From Sphingobacteriales bacterium UTBCD1 (lineage in GTDB: Bacteria > Bacteroidota > Bacteroidia > Chitinophagales > Chitinophagaceae): a stretch of DNA of 64,000 nucleotides. Made by a program: the position numbers and the translations under genes. The DNA lies in NCBI GenBank assembly GCA_002066995.1, contig MWTC01000055.1, positions 1 through 64,000 on the forward strand. Direction: 5' to 3'. The notes beneath the pieces were generated by a model that saw only the letters and a program-made list of their open reading frames with translations, made no database searches and was not told the DNA's origin. Shown in pieces: positions 55,862-63,906 of the stretch; the stretch's first letter is position 1, and every line of letters starts with the position of its first letter.

Positions 55862-56405
55862 GAGAAATAATTTGACTTTTCTAAATACCGGATTGAAAGA
55901 AGAACAAGACGGTTACTTTTTTCCACCCCCTCTTGTGGTTTCATATTAATCGAAGAGCATCCCCCGCCAGCGGGGGAAAATGAAGAGCCATTTGGTAAGA
56001 ACATTTTATGTAAACAAATAAACATGAGTTAAACTTGCCTTACTGATTTATGTTATTTCGGATTGATGACTGTATCTTATCCCCCGCCGGCGGGGGAAGT
56101 ATCTCAACTTCCGGAGGCTCTCAAAAAGGGGTGGAGAAATAAATTGTGTTTTTAATTAACAGATTGAATGGAGAACTAACCAGCTACTTCTTTCCACCCC
56201 CTCTTGTGGTTTCATATTAATCGAAGAGCATCCCCCGCCAGCGGGGGAAAGTGAAGAGCCATTTGGTAAGAACATTTTATGTAAGGCAAATAAACATGAG
56301 TTAAACTTGCCTTACTGATTTATGTTATTTCGGATTGATGACTGTATCTTATCCCCCGCCGGCGGGGGAAGTATCTCAACTTCCGGAGGCTTTCAAAAAG
56401 GGGTG
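55862..56405. repeat. Two tandem 272-bp units with GC hairpins
   Basis: Units run 55862-56133 and 56134-56405 with a constant period of 272 bp and a third start (GAGAAAT) at 56406. The last about 212 bp of each (55923-56134 and 56194-56406) are nearly identical, with only a few changes, and are bounded by CCACCCC and GGGGTGG, an inverted end repeat. Each core holds two hairpins, CCCCCGCCAGCGGGGG and CCCCCGCCGGCGGGGG. The first 55-60 bp of the units are clearly diverged. The stretch between prfC and mnmA is otherwise empty. Confidence 0.9.
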
Positions 56406-57629
56406 GAGAAATAATTTATCCGGATCCGGTTTAGCATTTTTTTGTTTCAGAGACGAATCAATCACTCCCGATCCTATCAGTTCTTCGCCTTTGTACCAGG
56501 CAGCAAACTGTCCGGGAGTTATCCCTTTCTGCAATTGATCGAATAAAATGTAAAGCCCGCTTTTCTTTCGTATCAAAGTTGCTTTCTGCAATGCCTGCCT
56601 GTACCGGATACGCACATCCATTTTTTGAGTTTCTCCAACTTTCATTTGATAACCGGGATGTACGTAATGAATATCGTTTTCATTGATCTTTAATGCACGG
56701 CGGTTTAATCCGGGGTGAGTGTCCAGTTGGCCGGAATAAACAATATTATTTACCGTATCCGTTTGTAACACGAACGACGGATTGGGGCGACCGCCGATGT
56801 GCAACCCTTTACGCTGACCGATGGTATAGAAATGAGCGCCCCTGTGTTCCGCCACTTTTTTCCCATCTCCTCTTTCAAACACAAACGGCTTCGCCAGTTC
56901 TTCTACATTTCCCAATGTGGTGGAGATGCGGTGATATGTTTTAAGTTTTTCCAATCCCGGATCAACCTCAATGATATCGCCCTGTTTGGGCTCAAGCTGT
57001 TGCTGCAAAAAAGTGGGAAGGTCCACTTTACCGATAAAACACAAACCCTGGGAATCTTTTTTTTCTGCTGTAGGCAAGCATGCTTTCCTTGCGATCTCCC
57101 TTACTTCTTGTTTTAATAGTGCCCCAACAGGAAAGATAGCTTTGGCAAGCTGTTCCTGTGTCAATTGACATAAAAAATAAGACTGGTCTTTATTCTTGTC
57201 CTTTCCTGCCAGCAAATGGTGAATCCCGTTTTCGTCCGTGGTCTTTCTGCAATAATGGCCCGTTGCTATATAATCTGCTCCTAATTTCAGAGCCGATCTT
57301 ATAAACACATCAAATTTTATTTCCCGGTTGCAAAGGATATCCGGGTTGGGTGTCCTTCCCTTTTCATACTCTGCAAACATATAATCCACGATCCTTTCTT
57401 TATATTCTTTGCTCAGGTCAATCACATAAAAAGGTATTCCCAGTTTTTCTGCTACCGATAATGCATCATTGGAATCATCAATCCAGGGACATTCTTTGGA
57501 TAGTGTGACGTCATTGTTATGCCAGTTGCGCATGAACATGCCAATCACTTCATATCCCTGCTCTTTGAGTAAAAGTGCTGCAACGCTGGAGTCCACTCCA
57601 CCCGATAAACCAACTACTACTCGTTTCAT
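56376..57629 (-). CDS. mnmA: tRNA-specific 2-thiouridylase MnmA
   Basis: Thiolates U34 of tRNA-Lys, -Glu and -Gln in the cytosol. [20 protein letters not shown] holds the PP-loop ATPase motif. [14 protein letters not shown] contains the first catalytic Cys and DSQGLCFIG the second. [15 protein letters not shown] and [20 protein letters not shown] are conserved. At 417 residues it is longer than usual: a 27-residue tail follows the normal end GSGVI, and the last nine residues (HPFLKASGS) and stop are encoded in the 272-bp repeat. A TAACTTTG box lies 4 nt before the ATG. Confidence 0.96.
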   Translation of the reverse strand: MKRVVVGLSGGVDSSVAALLLKEQGYEVIGMFMRNWHNNDVTLSKECPWIDDSNDALSVAEKLGIPFYVIDLSKEYKERIVDYMFAEYEKGRTPNPDILCNREIKFDVFIRSALKLGADYIATGHYCRKTTDENGIHHLLAGKDKNKDQSYFLCQLTQEQLAKAIFPVGALLKQEVREIARKACLPTAEKKDSQGLCFIGKVDLPTFLQQQLEPKQGDIIEVDPGLEKLKTYHRISTTLGNVEELAKPFVFERGDGKKVAEHRGAHFYTIGQRKGLHIGGRPNPSFVLQTDTVNNIVYSGQLDTHPGLNRRALKINENDIHYVHPGYQMKVGETQKMDVRIRYRQALQKATLIRKKSGLYILFDQLQKGITPGQFAAWYKGEELIGSGVIDSSLKQKNAKPDPDKLFLHPFLKASGS

Positions 57630-57633
57630 GCGG

Positions 57634-57641
57634 CAAAGTTA
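57634..57641 (-). promoter_or_regulatory. -7 box before mnmA
   Basis: Minus strand TAACTTTG, a perfect TAnnTTTG, followed by CCGC and the mnmA ATG. The transcript would start within a few bases of the start codon. Confidence 0.5.
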
Positions 57642-57724
57642 GTGAAAGAAGTGCCTTCATCCCGAATTACGTATGTTATCCTGAAATACTCATTGTGAGT
57701 GATTTGTAGCAATGAGCTAAGATT

Positions 57725-58393
57725 TTAAACCAAACTTTTAATACCCGTTATAGCAATTTGAAGCCCTACGCAGAAAATCAGGAATGCTATAATCCGATTA
57801 GCTATCGTTTGCCCGTTTGTACCCAGCCTTTTTGATATCTTTTTTGTATTGCCATAAAAGGCATATACCAGGAGGCACATAATGATAATTGCCAGGAGAA
57901 TTGCTGCTGTGTTGACAAGATATTTTTCCCAATGGGCATCTGCGCTATGTGCGCTAAGCGTAAAAAGAACCGCCATAGTTCCGGCACCCGTAGTGACCGG
58001 AAATGTGAGCGGGTAAAAAAGCATGTCGTTAATATCACTTTCGCTGTTACTTTCAGACACCTGCCCAACATTTTTTTCTGCATTTTGTTTGTTTACATTT
58101 GCCGAAAGCGCCTCCCATCCCATCTTGCAGATCATGATGCCTCCTGCTATTTGTATTACAGGTATGGTAAGCCCGAATAATTCAAGTATCCAATGGCCGG
58201 CAAACAAAGTAACAACACAGATTGAAAAGGCATACAACGTTATTTTCTTTACTGCAGCTTTTTCCTCTACATCCGTTAGTTGTGACAAATATGGATTAAC
58301 GATCAGCGCCGATCCGAATGGATTAATGACCGGGAACAATGCTATCATGCTGATAAAAAGCATGTGAACAAATGAATGTATCTGTACCTGCAT
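57725..58393 (-). CDS. MarC-family membrane protein
   Basis: A 222-residue inner-membrane protein with six helices. ALFPVINPFGSALIVNPYLS is the characteristic start of MarC (UPF0056), VIQIAGGIMICKMGWEAL the middle helix, and FYPLTFPVTTGAGTMAVLFT the conserved Pro-Gly-rich helix. The biological role is not settled. Start at 58393 (MQVQIHSFVH) chosen over 58414 because the first helix then follows directly. Confidence 0.9.
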   Translation of the reverse strand: MQVQIHSFVHMLFISMIALFPVINPFGSALIVNPYLSQLTDVEEKAAVKKITLYAFSICVVTLFAGHWILELFGLTIPVIQIAGGIMICKMGWEALSANVNKQNAEKNVGQVSESNSESDINDMLFYPLTFPVTTGAGTMAVLFTLSAHSADAHWEKYLVNTAAILLAIIIMCLLVYAFYGNTKKISKRLGTNGQTIANRIIAFLIFCVGLQIAITGIKSLV

Positions 58394-58609
58394 ATATCTT
58401 AAACCTGCTTTCAAAAATACGTGCTATTTATTTATCTGCATTACGATCTCCTGTCGCCGCCCGGGTTATATCAGGCAATGATCCGGAGAGCAACCGGCAT
58501 GCAATAGTGTACCTTTAGAATAAGCAGCAATAAATCCCGGGGTAGCGCTGCTACCTGTTACCATCCAAATAAATTCTTTCTGTACACAGCCGGCTTCATT
58601 TAATTTTGT

Positions 58610-59869
58610 ATGATGTTTCGCCGGACATTTCAAATAATAGTAAGCGGTTTTAATATGGCGCTGCAGGAACTATGGAAGAATAAGCTCCGTACTTTTCTTT
58701 CTCTGTTTGGCATCACCATTGGCATCTTCTGCATCATTGGTGTATTGGCCACGGTGAACAGCCTGGAACAAAATATTCAAAATGAAGTGAAAGCTCTCGG
58801 TCAAAATACACTTTACCTGGACAAATGGGATTACAGCGCCGGCGGAGGCCCTGATTTTCCCTGGTGGAAATATGTAAAGCGCCCTTTGCCCAAATATGAC
58901 GAACTGAAACAAATTAAAGAAAGAGCTCCCGGTGCAAAATACGTTGCATTCAAAATCCAGGTCACTGATAATATCAGTTTTGCAGACAATGTGCTGTCGG
59001 GTGCCACCATTTACGGAGTAAGCAACGAATATCAATTTATCCAGCCGGTTGATATAGCTGCCGGTCGTTATATTTCCGATGCTGAATTTGAATATGGAAA
59101 TAATGCAGCAGTAGTCGGAAGCGAGATCGCTGAAAAATTATTGGGAAATGCAGAAACAGCCATTGGAAAAATAATCACGATCAGGGGAAAGAAATGCGTG
59201 GTGGTAGGCGTATTTAAAAAACAGGGTAAGTCCATGATCGGCGGATGGGGCTTTGATGAAAGTGTGGTACTTCCTTACAAATTTGCCCGCAGCATCATGG
59301 ATGAAAGAAGAGCTGATCCGCTCATTATGATCCAGGGGCAGGATAACCTGACAAGCAAAGCATTGAAAGACGATCTGACCGGTGTGGTCCGTGCCATCCA
59401 CAAATTAAGCCCGACACAGGAAGATGATTTTACCCTGAATGATATCAACGATTTCAGTTCGGCAATCAGCAGTGCTTTTGTAAGCCTGAATATAGGTGGG
59501 TGGGCCATCGCCGCTTTATCGCTGATCGTAGGAATGTTTGGAGTTGCCAACATTATGTTTGTAACGGTAAGGGAACGTACCGGCCAGATTGGATTGAAAA
59601 AAGCAGTGGGGGCAAAAAAAAGAATAATTCTTTCCGAATTTCTTATTGAGTCCGCATTTCTCTGTATCATTGGCGGGCTGATCGGATTGTTACTGGTTTT
59701 CATACTTACCCAGGCGCTCACACATATACTGGACTTCCCTGTATATATCTCTTCTTCCAACATGGCCATGGCTATTTCCATCTGCATTGTCGTGGGTATC
59801 GTTGCCGGGTTTATTCCTGCTTCACAGGCTGCAAAGATGGATCCCGTTGTAGCGATAAGAAGCAGGTGA
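58610..59869 (+). CDS. MacB/FtsX-like ABC transporter permease
   Basis: A 419-residue permease with the MacB plan: one N-terminal helix (FLSLFGITIGIFCIIGVLA), a large periplasmic domain at about 45-285 (IQNEVKALGQNTLYLDKWDY) and three C-terminal helices in an FtsX domain (WAIAALSLIVGMFGVANIMF, then RERTGQIGLKKAVGAKKR and ISICIVVGIVAGFIPASQAA). Probably exports peptides or lipid-like molecules, or works mechanically in the envelope. No ATPase or membrane-fusion partner is encoded next to it. The start at 58610 is close to an alternative ATG at 58613. Confidence 0.92.
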   Translation: MMFRRTFQIIVSGFNMALQELWKNKLRTFLSLFGITIGIFCIIGVLATVNSLEQNIQNEVKALGQNTLYLDKWDYSAGGGPDFPWWKYVKRPLPKYDELKQIKERAPGAKYVAFKIQVTDNISFADNVLSGATIYGVSNEYQFIQPVDIAAGRYISDAEFEYGNNAAVVGSEIAEKLLGNAETAIGKIITIRGKKCVVVGVFKKQGKSMIGGWGFDESVVLPYKFARSIMDERRADPLIMIQGQDNLTSKALKDDLTGVVRAIHKLSPTQEDDFTLNDINDFSSAISSAFVSLNIGGWAIAALSLIVGMFGVANIMFVTVRERTGQIGLKKAVGAKKRIILSEFLIESAFLCIIGGLIGLLLVFILTQALTHILDFPVYISSSNMAMAISICIVVGIVAGFIPASQAAKMDPVVAIRSR

Positions 59870-60015
59870 TATGAGTTAAGCCTGAATGATCACGGGAAAA
59901 ACATACCGGCGTTAAATTTCATGAAAGAAACAATTATTTTTTAAATATATTTCAACAATCCTGATAAACAGGTTAAGAGCAAATAGGTGATTAATTAATT
60001 TTTTAACTAAACTTC

Positions 60016-61017
60016 ATGCCAACCATCCTGGCCATAGAAACTTCCTGTGATGAAACGGGAGCGGCGGTATGCCGTGAGGGAAAAATATTATCCAATGTTA
60101 TTGCCACACAAAAAATTCATGAACAATATGGCGGTGTGGTGCCGGAATTAGCCTCAAGGGCACACATGCAAAATATTGTTCCTGTTGCAGACGCTGCTTT
60201 GAAAAAATCAACATTGGAAATTCAAAACATGGATGCCATTGCCTTCACTCAATCTCCCGGGTTGATTGGCGCTTTGCTGGTAGGCACTCAATTTGCAAAA
60301 TCTCTGTCGCTGGCATTGGATAAACCGTTGATCGCAGTTCATCACATGCAGGCTCATGTATTGGCTAACCTGATCGGTTCACCCAAACCGTCTTTCCCAT
60401 TCCTGTGCCTGACAGTAAGCGGGGGGCACACTCAAATTGTACAGTGTGATTCACCAACAGAATTAAAAATATTGGGAGAAACCATGGATGATGCTGCCGG
60501 CGAAGCTTTTGATAAATCTGCTAAACTGTTAGGCCTACCCTATCCCGGCGGGCCATTGATAGATAAATATGCTGCATCGGGAAACCCGGAAACATTTCAT
60601 TTTCCCGAACCTCAAATTCCGGGGCTTGACTTCAGCTTCAGCGGACTGAAAACTTCCATCCTTTATTTTTTACAGGATAAAACAAAAGAAGATCCCGGCT
60701 TCATCAATAAACATCTGAATGACATCTGCGCATCTATCCAGCACCGCATCATCGGCATATTACTGCAAAAACTAAAACGGGCAGCTATCAAAACCGGTAT
60801 TAAAGATATTTGCATTGCCGGAGGCGTTTCCGCCAACAGCGGCCTGAGAAAAGCATTCAGGGAAATGGGCACAAAATATAAATGGAACACTTTTATTCCC
60901 GCATTTGAATACTGTACCGACAATGCAGCGATGATCGCCATCACCGGATACTATAAATATTTGTCTGGAGAATTCTCAGGCCTGTCTGTCAGCGCTTCTG
61001 CAAGGGCAAAATGGTGA
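60016..61017 (+). CDS. tsaD: tRNA threonylcarbamoyladenosine transferase TsaD
   Basis: Transfers threonylcarbamoyl to A37 of ANN-decoding tRNAs, together with TsaB and TsaE. It has 333 residues, the normal length. ILAIETSCDETGAAV is the ASKHA phosphate-1 motif, LIAVHHMQAHVLANLI carries the metal-binding His pair (HxxxH), FLCLTVSGGHTQIV the phosphate-2 loop, and ICIAGGVSANSGLRKAF with YCTDNAAMIAITGY the C-terminal conserved blocks. Cytosolic and usually essential. Confidence 0.97.
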   Translation: MPTILAIETSCDETGAAVCREGKILSNVIATQKIHEQYGGVVPELASRAHMQNIVPVADAALKKSTLEIQNMDAIAFTQSPGLIGALLVGTQFAKSLSLALDKPLIAVHHMQAHVLANLIGSPKPSFPFLCLTVSGGHTQIVQCDSPTELKILGETMDDAAGEAFDKSAKLLGLPYPGGPLIDKYAASGNPETFHFPEPQIPGLDFSFSGLKTSILYFLQDKTKEDPGFINKHLNDICASIQHRIIGILLQKLKRAAIKTGIKDICIAGGVSANSGLRKAFREMGTKYKWNTFIPAFEYCTDNAAMIAITGYYKYLSGEFSGLSVSASARAKW

Positions 61018-61088
61018 AGCTGCCAAATTACCGGATATTGGATGTTTAATGGCAAACAACGAACTTCGGAGGTTCAATATCCGGCTGC

Positions 61089-61820
61089 ATGTCTAACAAT
61101 CATTTTCAGTTCAGGAAATTTACAGTTCATCAGGATAAGTGCGCCATGAAAGTAACTACCGACGCTTGTTTGTTCGGTGCATGGGTAGCTCATCAAATTA
61201 AAAACGAAAAAATAAGCCCCGAAACCGCACTTGACATAGGAACAGGTACCGGTTTACTTTCCTTAATGGTCGCCCAGAGAAACAATTTAACAGCAGATAC
61301 TATTGAGATAGATGAGAGTTCATGGGAGCAGGCAAAAGAAAATATTGCAGCCTCTCCCTGGAAAGACAGGATCAATGTTTTTCATGGAGATGCCCGGTCT
61401 TCTGACCTTAATAAACAATATGATATTATTTTCAGCAATCCTCCTTTTTATGAAAAGGAACTTAAATCTGATAACCCCGGGCGAAATACCGCTTTGCATG
61501 GAAGCGATCTTTCTTTCGATGACCTGATGCGATTGATCCATGATAACCTTTCACCTGAAGGATTATTTTTTTTACTGCTGCCTTACAAGAGGAGAGATGA
61601 ACTGCATCCCCTGCTCCGGGAACATGATCTGTGCCTGAAAGAAATTGTATTCGTCCGGCAATCCGTCACTCACGATTATTTCCGCATAATGATAAAAGGA
61701 AAAATCCGCTCAGAAAAATGCTATGAATATTTTTTTGATGAGCTATCCATCTGGAATGAATTGAGACAGTACACTGATGAATTCAAATCACTGCTGAGAG
61801 AATATTATTTGTATTTATAA
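61089..61820 (+). CDS. trmN6: tRNA1(Val) (adenine(37)-N6)-methyltransferase
   Basis: A 243-residue SAM-dependent N6-adenine methyltransferase of the TrmN6/YfiC group. FRKFTVHQDKCAMKVTTDAC is the family start, ALDIGTGTGLLSLMVAQR is motif I and DIIFSNPPFYEKELKS is the catalytic NPPFY motif. The target is predicted to be A37 of tRNA-Val. It follows tsaD by 71 bp on the same strand, a sensible pairing of tRNA A37 modifications. Its stop overlaps that of the convergent gene by 6 bp. Confidence 0.9.
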   Translation: MSNNHFQFRKFTVHQDKCAMKVTTDACLFGAWVAHQIKNEKISPETALDIGTGTGLLSLMVAQRNNLTADTIEIDESSWEQAKENIAASPWKDRINVFHGDARSSDLNKQYDIIFSNPPFYEKELKSDNPGRNTALHGSDLSFDDLMRLIHDNLSPEGLFFLLLPYKRRDELHPLLREHDLCLKEIVFVRQSVTHDYFRIMIKGKIRSEKCYEYFFDELSIWNELRQYTDEFKSLLREYYLYL

Positions 61821-63035
61821 AGATCTTTTCCCTGAATTCCCTTCTGCATAATCCCTGAGGTATTCAAAATATCCAGTAAGCTTCCCGTTTTTCACAATAG
61901 TGGCTTTATCAATAATAACAGAACCGCTACCCATCAGGTCTTCAAAAACATGCTTGATCAGCTGTTCCCCAAAATAACGGGATGCATCACGGGGCAATTC
62001 ATTCGGTAAATTCCCCACCGCCATCATATCAACCGAGCCCGGAAGATAAGGTGCTGTCTTTTGAAAAGTCTTCTTATCCACTCCATAAACAGGATCTTCA
62101 ATACTCTGATCCCCTAAATTTACCGGAACAGAACCCCCTGCATCATCCGTTATGTCGGCAATGGTCTGTACCCGGAACCGGGGATCCTGTATGTTTTCTT
62201 TTTCAAACAGGCGGGGAATGTTTTTATCCCAGTACACTCCGTTCATCAGTATGTCACTGCTGAAAGCATAGGACAAAAATTTACAACTATATTCTTCTGG
62301 GTGGCTGTGAAAATGTTCCCTGTTATAAAGTTTTGTTTGTTTATGTTCGTACAGATCGGCGCCCTTTACCTGGGTGTACACAGGATATGAAAATTCCCTG
62401 GACAAATATTCATCCGGCTCGGTCTCATGAATGCCCAGCAGGTGCATTACTTCCACAATACCATGTGCCACTCTTCCCGACCCGGTGACCGCTATTTTGA
62501 TATTCGGGATCTTCAATCCGAAATAGGTATGGATTAGTTCCCTGAAGCTTCTTTGTTTGTAAACCCTGTCCAGATTAAAAGCGCCTGTTCTTTTTCCATA
62601 AGCCATTATCCCGTTGTGCGCCCCTACCACACCGGCAAAAAAACCAAAGCCTATGATACGTTCCCCGTCTTCATGCTCCAGGCATTCATAATCTATCAGG
62701 GTAATACCTCTTTCCATGATCGTTTGAAGCATCTTCTGGTTGTGCGGTTGTTTTTTCCGGGTGTGAGAAAAGAACAAATATGTTTTACCAGGTATCAGTT
62801 GGCTCACAGGAACTTCTTTAATTCCCAAAATAATATCACAAAGGTCCAGGTCATCAACTATCTCCACACCGGCCATCCGGTATTCTTTATCGCTAAAGCA
62901 ACGGTTGGGAGAGCTTTGAGCTACCACTTTAAATTTATCTGAACTTTTATGGATCCATTTGCATTGTGCCGGTGTGAGTGCCACCCGGTTGTCAGCAGGA
63001 ATTTTTCCTTCTTTTATAAGCCCGATTCTTATCAT
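61815..63035 (-). CDS. Saccharopine/lysine dehydrogenase-like protein (LYS1-like)
   Basis: A 406-residue NAD(P)-dependent enzyme with the alanine dehydrogenase/PNT N-terminal fold: IRIGLIKEGKIPADNRVALT is its hallmark, and LIPGKTYLFFSHTRKKQPHN the substrate side. IKIAVTGSGRVAHGIVEVMH is the NAD-binding segment in an altered GxGxxxxG form. QTIADITDDAGGSVPVNLGD occurs in saccharopine dehydrogenases of the L-lysine-forming or lysine-ketoglutarate reductase type. It may begin lysine degradation, with the LYS9-like protein at 35640 as the second step. Convergent with trmN6. Confidence 0.82.
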   Translation of the reverse strand: MIRIGLIKEGKIPADNRVALTPAQCKWIHKSSDKFKVVAQSSPNRCFSDKEYRMAGVEIVDDLDLCDIILGIKEVPVSQLIPGKTYLFFSHTRKKQPHNQKMLQTIMERGITLIDYECLEHEDGERIIGFGFFAGVVGAHNGIMAYGKRTGAFNLDRVYKQRSFRELIHTYFGLKIPNIKIAVTGSGRVAHGIVEVMHLLGIHETEPDEYLSREFSYPVYTQVKGADLYEHKQTKLYNREHFHSHPEEYSCKFLSYAFSSDILMNGVYWDKNIPRLFEKENIQDPRFRVQTIADITDDAGGSVPVNLGDQSIEDPVYGVDKKTFQKTAPYLPGSVDMMAVGNLPNELPRDASRYFGEQLIKHVFEDLMGSGSVIIDKATIVKNGKLTGYFEYLRDYAEGNSGKRSL

Positions 63036-63202
63036 TGTATTAATTTTAGCCCTGTAATTTTTTCAGTCGCTAAATTAAGAACTACTCAGGATTATTAAGA
63101 ATAGTTTGTATTTGAGCTACCGGCAGGGATAAGCAGGAAAGCCTGGCCGATAAAACCATGATCCGCACTTATGATGGACCGGCGCCGGGATGAAAGAAAT
63201 AA

Positions 63203-63210
63203 TAATTTTG
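63203..63210 (+). promoter_or_regulatory. -7 box before a possible small ORF
   Basis: TAATTTTG matches TAnnTTTG and ends 5 nt before the ATG of a 23-codon frame. The rest of 63036-63419 shows no gene. Confidence 0.35.
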
Positions 63211-63215
63211 TATTT

Positions 63216-63287
63216 ATGGCCTTATTAAAAAAATTCTGGAATACCATCAGGAAAATACTGTTCCCTGGAAAGAGTTGCTGTAAATAA
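63216..63287 (+). CDS. Possible 23-residue cationic small protein
   Basis: The frame reads MALLKKFWNTIRKILFPGKS and ends CCK before TAA. The first 16 residues form a cationic amphipathic helix, and a Pro-Gly turn leads to a Cys pair. A -7 box lies directly upstream. No homologue is recalled and the length alone allows chance occurrence, so this is a suggestion. A role at the membrane would fit such a sequence. Confidence 0.35.
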   Translation: MALLKKFWNTIRKILFPGKSCCK

Positions 63288-63419
63288 AAATTCTGCATAA
63301 AAAATATCTGCTGTGATTTTGATACCAATTAAGGGGAATAAAGTAATATTGCAGCCCTGTTTTGGAGATTTTTTAGAAATCTAAAAAAGGTTTGAATAGT
63401 TCTTAAACATTTAAGTTTT

Positions 63420-63473
63420 GCCCGGGTGGCGGAACCTGCCTGCCGGCAGGCAGGTTGGTAGACGCACTGGACT
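63420..63473 (+). pseudogene. 5' half of a tRNA-Leu gene with a palindrome insert
   Basis: Starting GCCCGGGTGGCGGAA, it matches the complete tRNA-Leu at 63779 through acceptor strand, D arm and 5' anticodon stem up to GGACT. It then departs exactly where the anticodon CAA should start. The D loop is interrupted by the 20-bp palindrome at 63435-63454. No variable arm, T arm or 3' acceptor strand follows, so it cannot give a tRNA. Confidence 0.9.
63435..63454. repeat. 20-bp perfect palindrome in the tRNA fragment
   Basis: CCTGCCTGCCGGCAGGCAGG reads the same on both strands. It is absent from the intact tRNA-Leu copy, where GGAACTGGTAG is continuous. A near copy (18 of 20) lies at 17895-17914. 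Confidence 0.95.
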
Positions 63474-63500
63474 AATTCTTTCACAAAGAAGATTAGTTCC
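63469..63500 (+). other. Imperfect hairpin at the tRNA break point
   Basis: GGACTAATTCTTT pairs with AAAGAAGATTAGTTCC, leaving bulges. The 5' arm includes the last five bases of the tRNA half, so a stem is rebuilt where the anticodon arm used to be. Its role is unknown; it could mark the element end. Confidence 0.5.
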
Positions 63501-63537
63501 TTGAAAGAGCAGAATGAAGGACCAAAAATTATGTTGA

Positions 63538-63771
63538 ATGTTTTATGTTTATGCAATCAGCAGTGAGATAAGGAAATATATTTATGTCGGATTGACGAAC
63601 AATCTTGAAAGAAGAATTAAAGAACATAATTCGGGTAATAATAGAACTACAAAACCATACAGGCCATTCAAATTGATTTATTCAGAAGAATGTAAGGATA
63701 GAATCGAGACAAGGAAAAGAGAAAAATATTTAAAAAGTGGTGTTGGTAAGGAATTTTTAAAATCTTTGTAA
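63538..63771 (+). CDS. GIY-YIG nuclease domain protein
   Basis: A 77-residue protein consisting of one GIY-YIG domain of the small UPF0213/YhbQ-like type. FYVYAISSEIRKYIYVGLTN holds the two-strand motif in the form VYA and YVG in place of GIY-YIG. LERRIKEHNSGNNRTTKPYR carries the catalytic Arg and the His, and TRKREKYLKSGVGKEFLKSL the Glu-containing end (RKREKYLKSG). No DNA-binding domain is attached. It lies between a split tRNA-Leu fragment and an intact tRNA-Leu, 7 bp before the latter, an arrangement that suggests a mobile or homing unit. Confidence 0.9.
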   Translation: MFYVYAISSEIRKYIYVGLTNNLERRIKEHNSGNNRTTKPYRPFKLIYSEECKDRIETRKREKYLKSGVGKEFLKSL

Positions 63772-63778
63772 ACCGTTA

Positions 63779-63862
63779 GCCCGGGTGGCGGAACTGGTAG
63801 ACGCACTGGACTCAAAATCCAGCGGTAGCAATACTGTATCGGTTCGACTCCGATCCCGGGCA
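63779..63862 (+). tRNA. tRNA-Leu (anticodon CAA)
   Basis: An 84-nt tRNA with acceptor GCCCGGG/CCCGGGC and discriminator A at 63862. The anticodon loop CTCAAAA gives CAA. A long variable arm (GCGGTAGCAATACTGT), as expected for class II tRNA-Leu, and T loop GTTCGACTC are present. CCA is not encoded. A terminator follows. Confidence 0.96.
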
Positions 63863-63868
63863 CTTCTC

Positions 63869-63906
63869 AAGAGGCTGTCTCAAAAGTTAAGATAGCCTCT
63901 TTTTTA
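63869..63906 (+). terminator. Rho-independent terminator after tRNA-Leu
   Basis: AAGAGGCTGTCT (63869-63880) pairs with AGATAGCCTCTT (from 63890) with one mismatch, and a T-run (TTTTTTAT) follows. It ends the tRNA-Leu transcript. Confidence 0.88.

Noticed and set aside
55862..56405. CRISPR-like or coding interpretation of the repeat units, including the frame at 56335-56538
   Set aside because: Only two long units without regular spacers; the open frames follow the GC hairpins and have no family resemblance.
59275..59787. 170-codon frame opposite the MacB-like permease
   Set aside because: Antisense to membrane helices, a common source of long false frames.
63036..63330. Minus-strand 77-codon frame (63095-63328)
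   Set aside because: No recognisable domain, no promoter and biased toward reverse complements of AT-rich spacer sequence.
63420..63862. Group I intron in tRNA-Leu as explanation of the split copy
   Set aside because: No 3' tRNA half follows the insert apart from a complete second tRNA, and the roughly 300-bp insert shows no conserved intron core that I can recognise.
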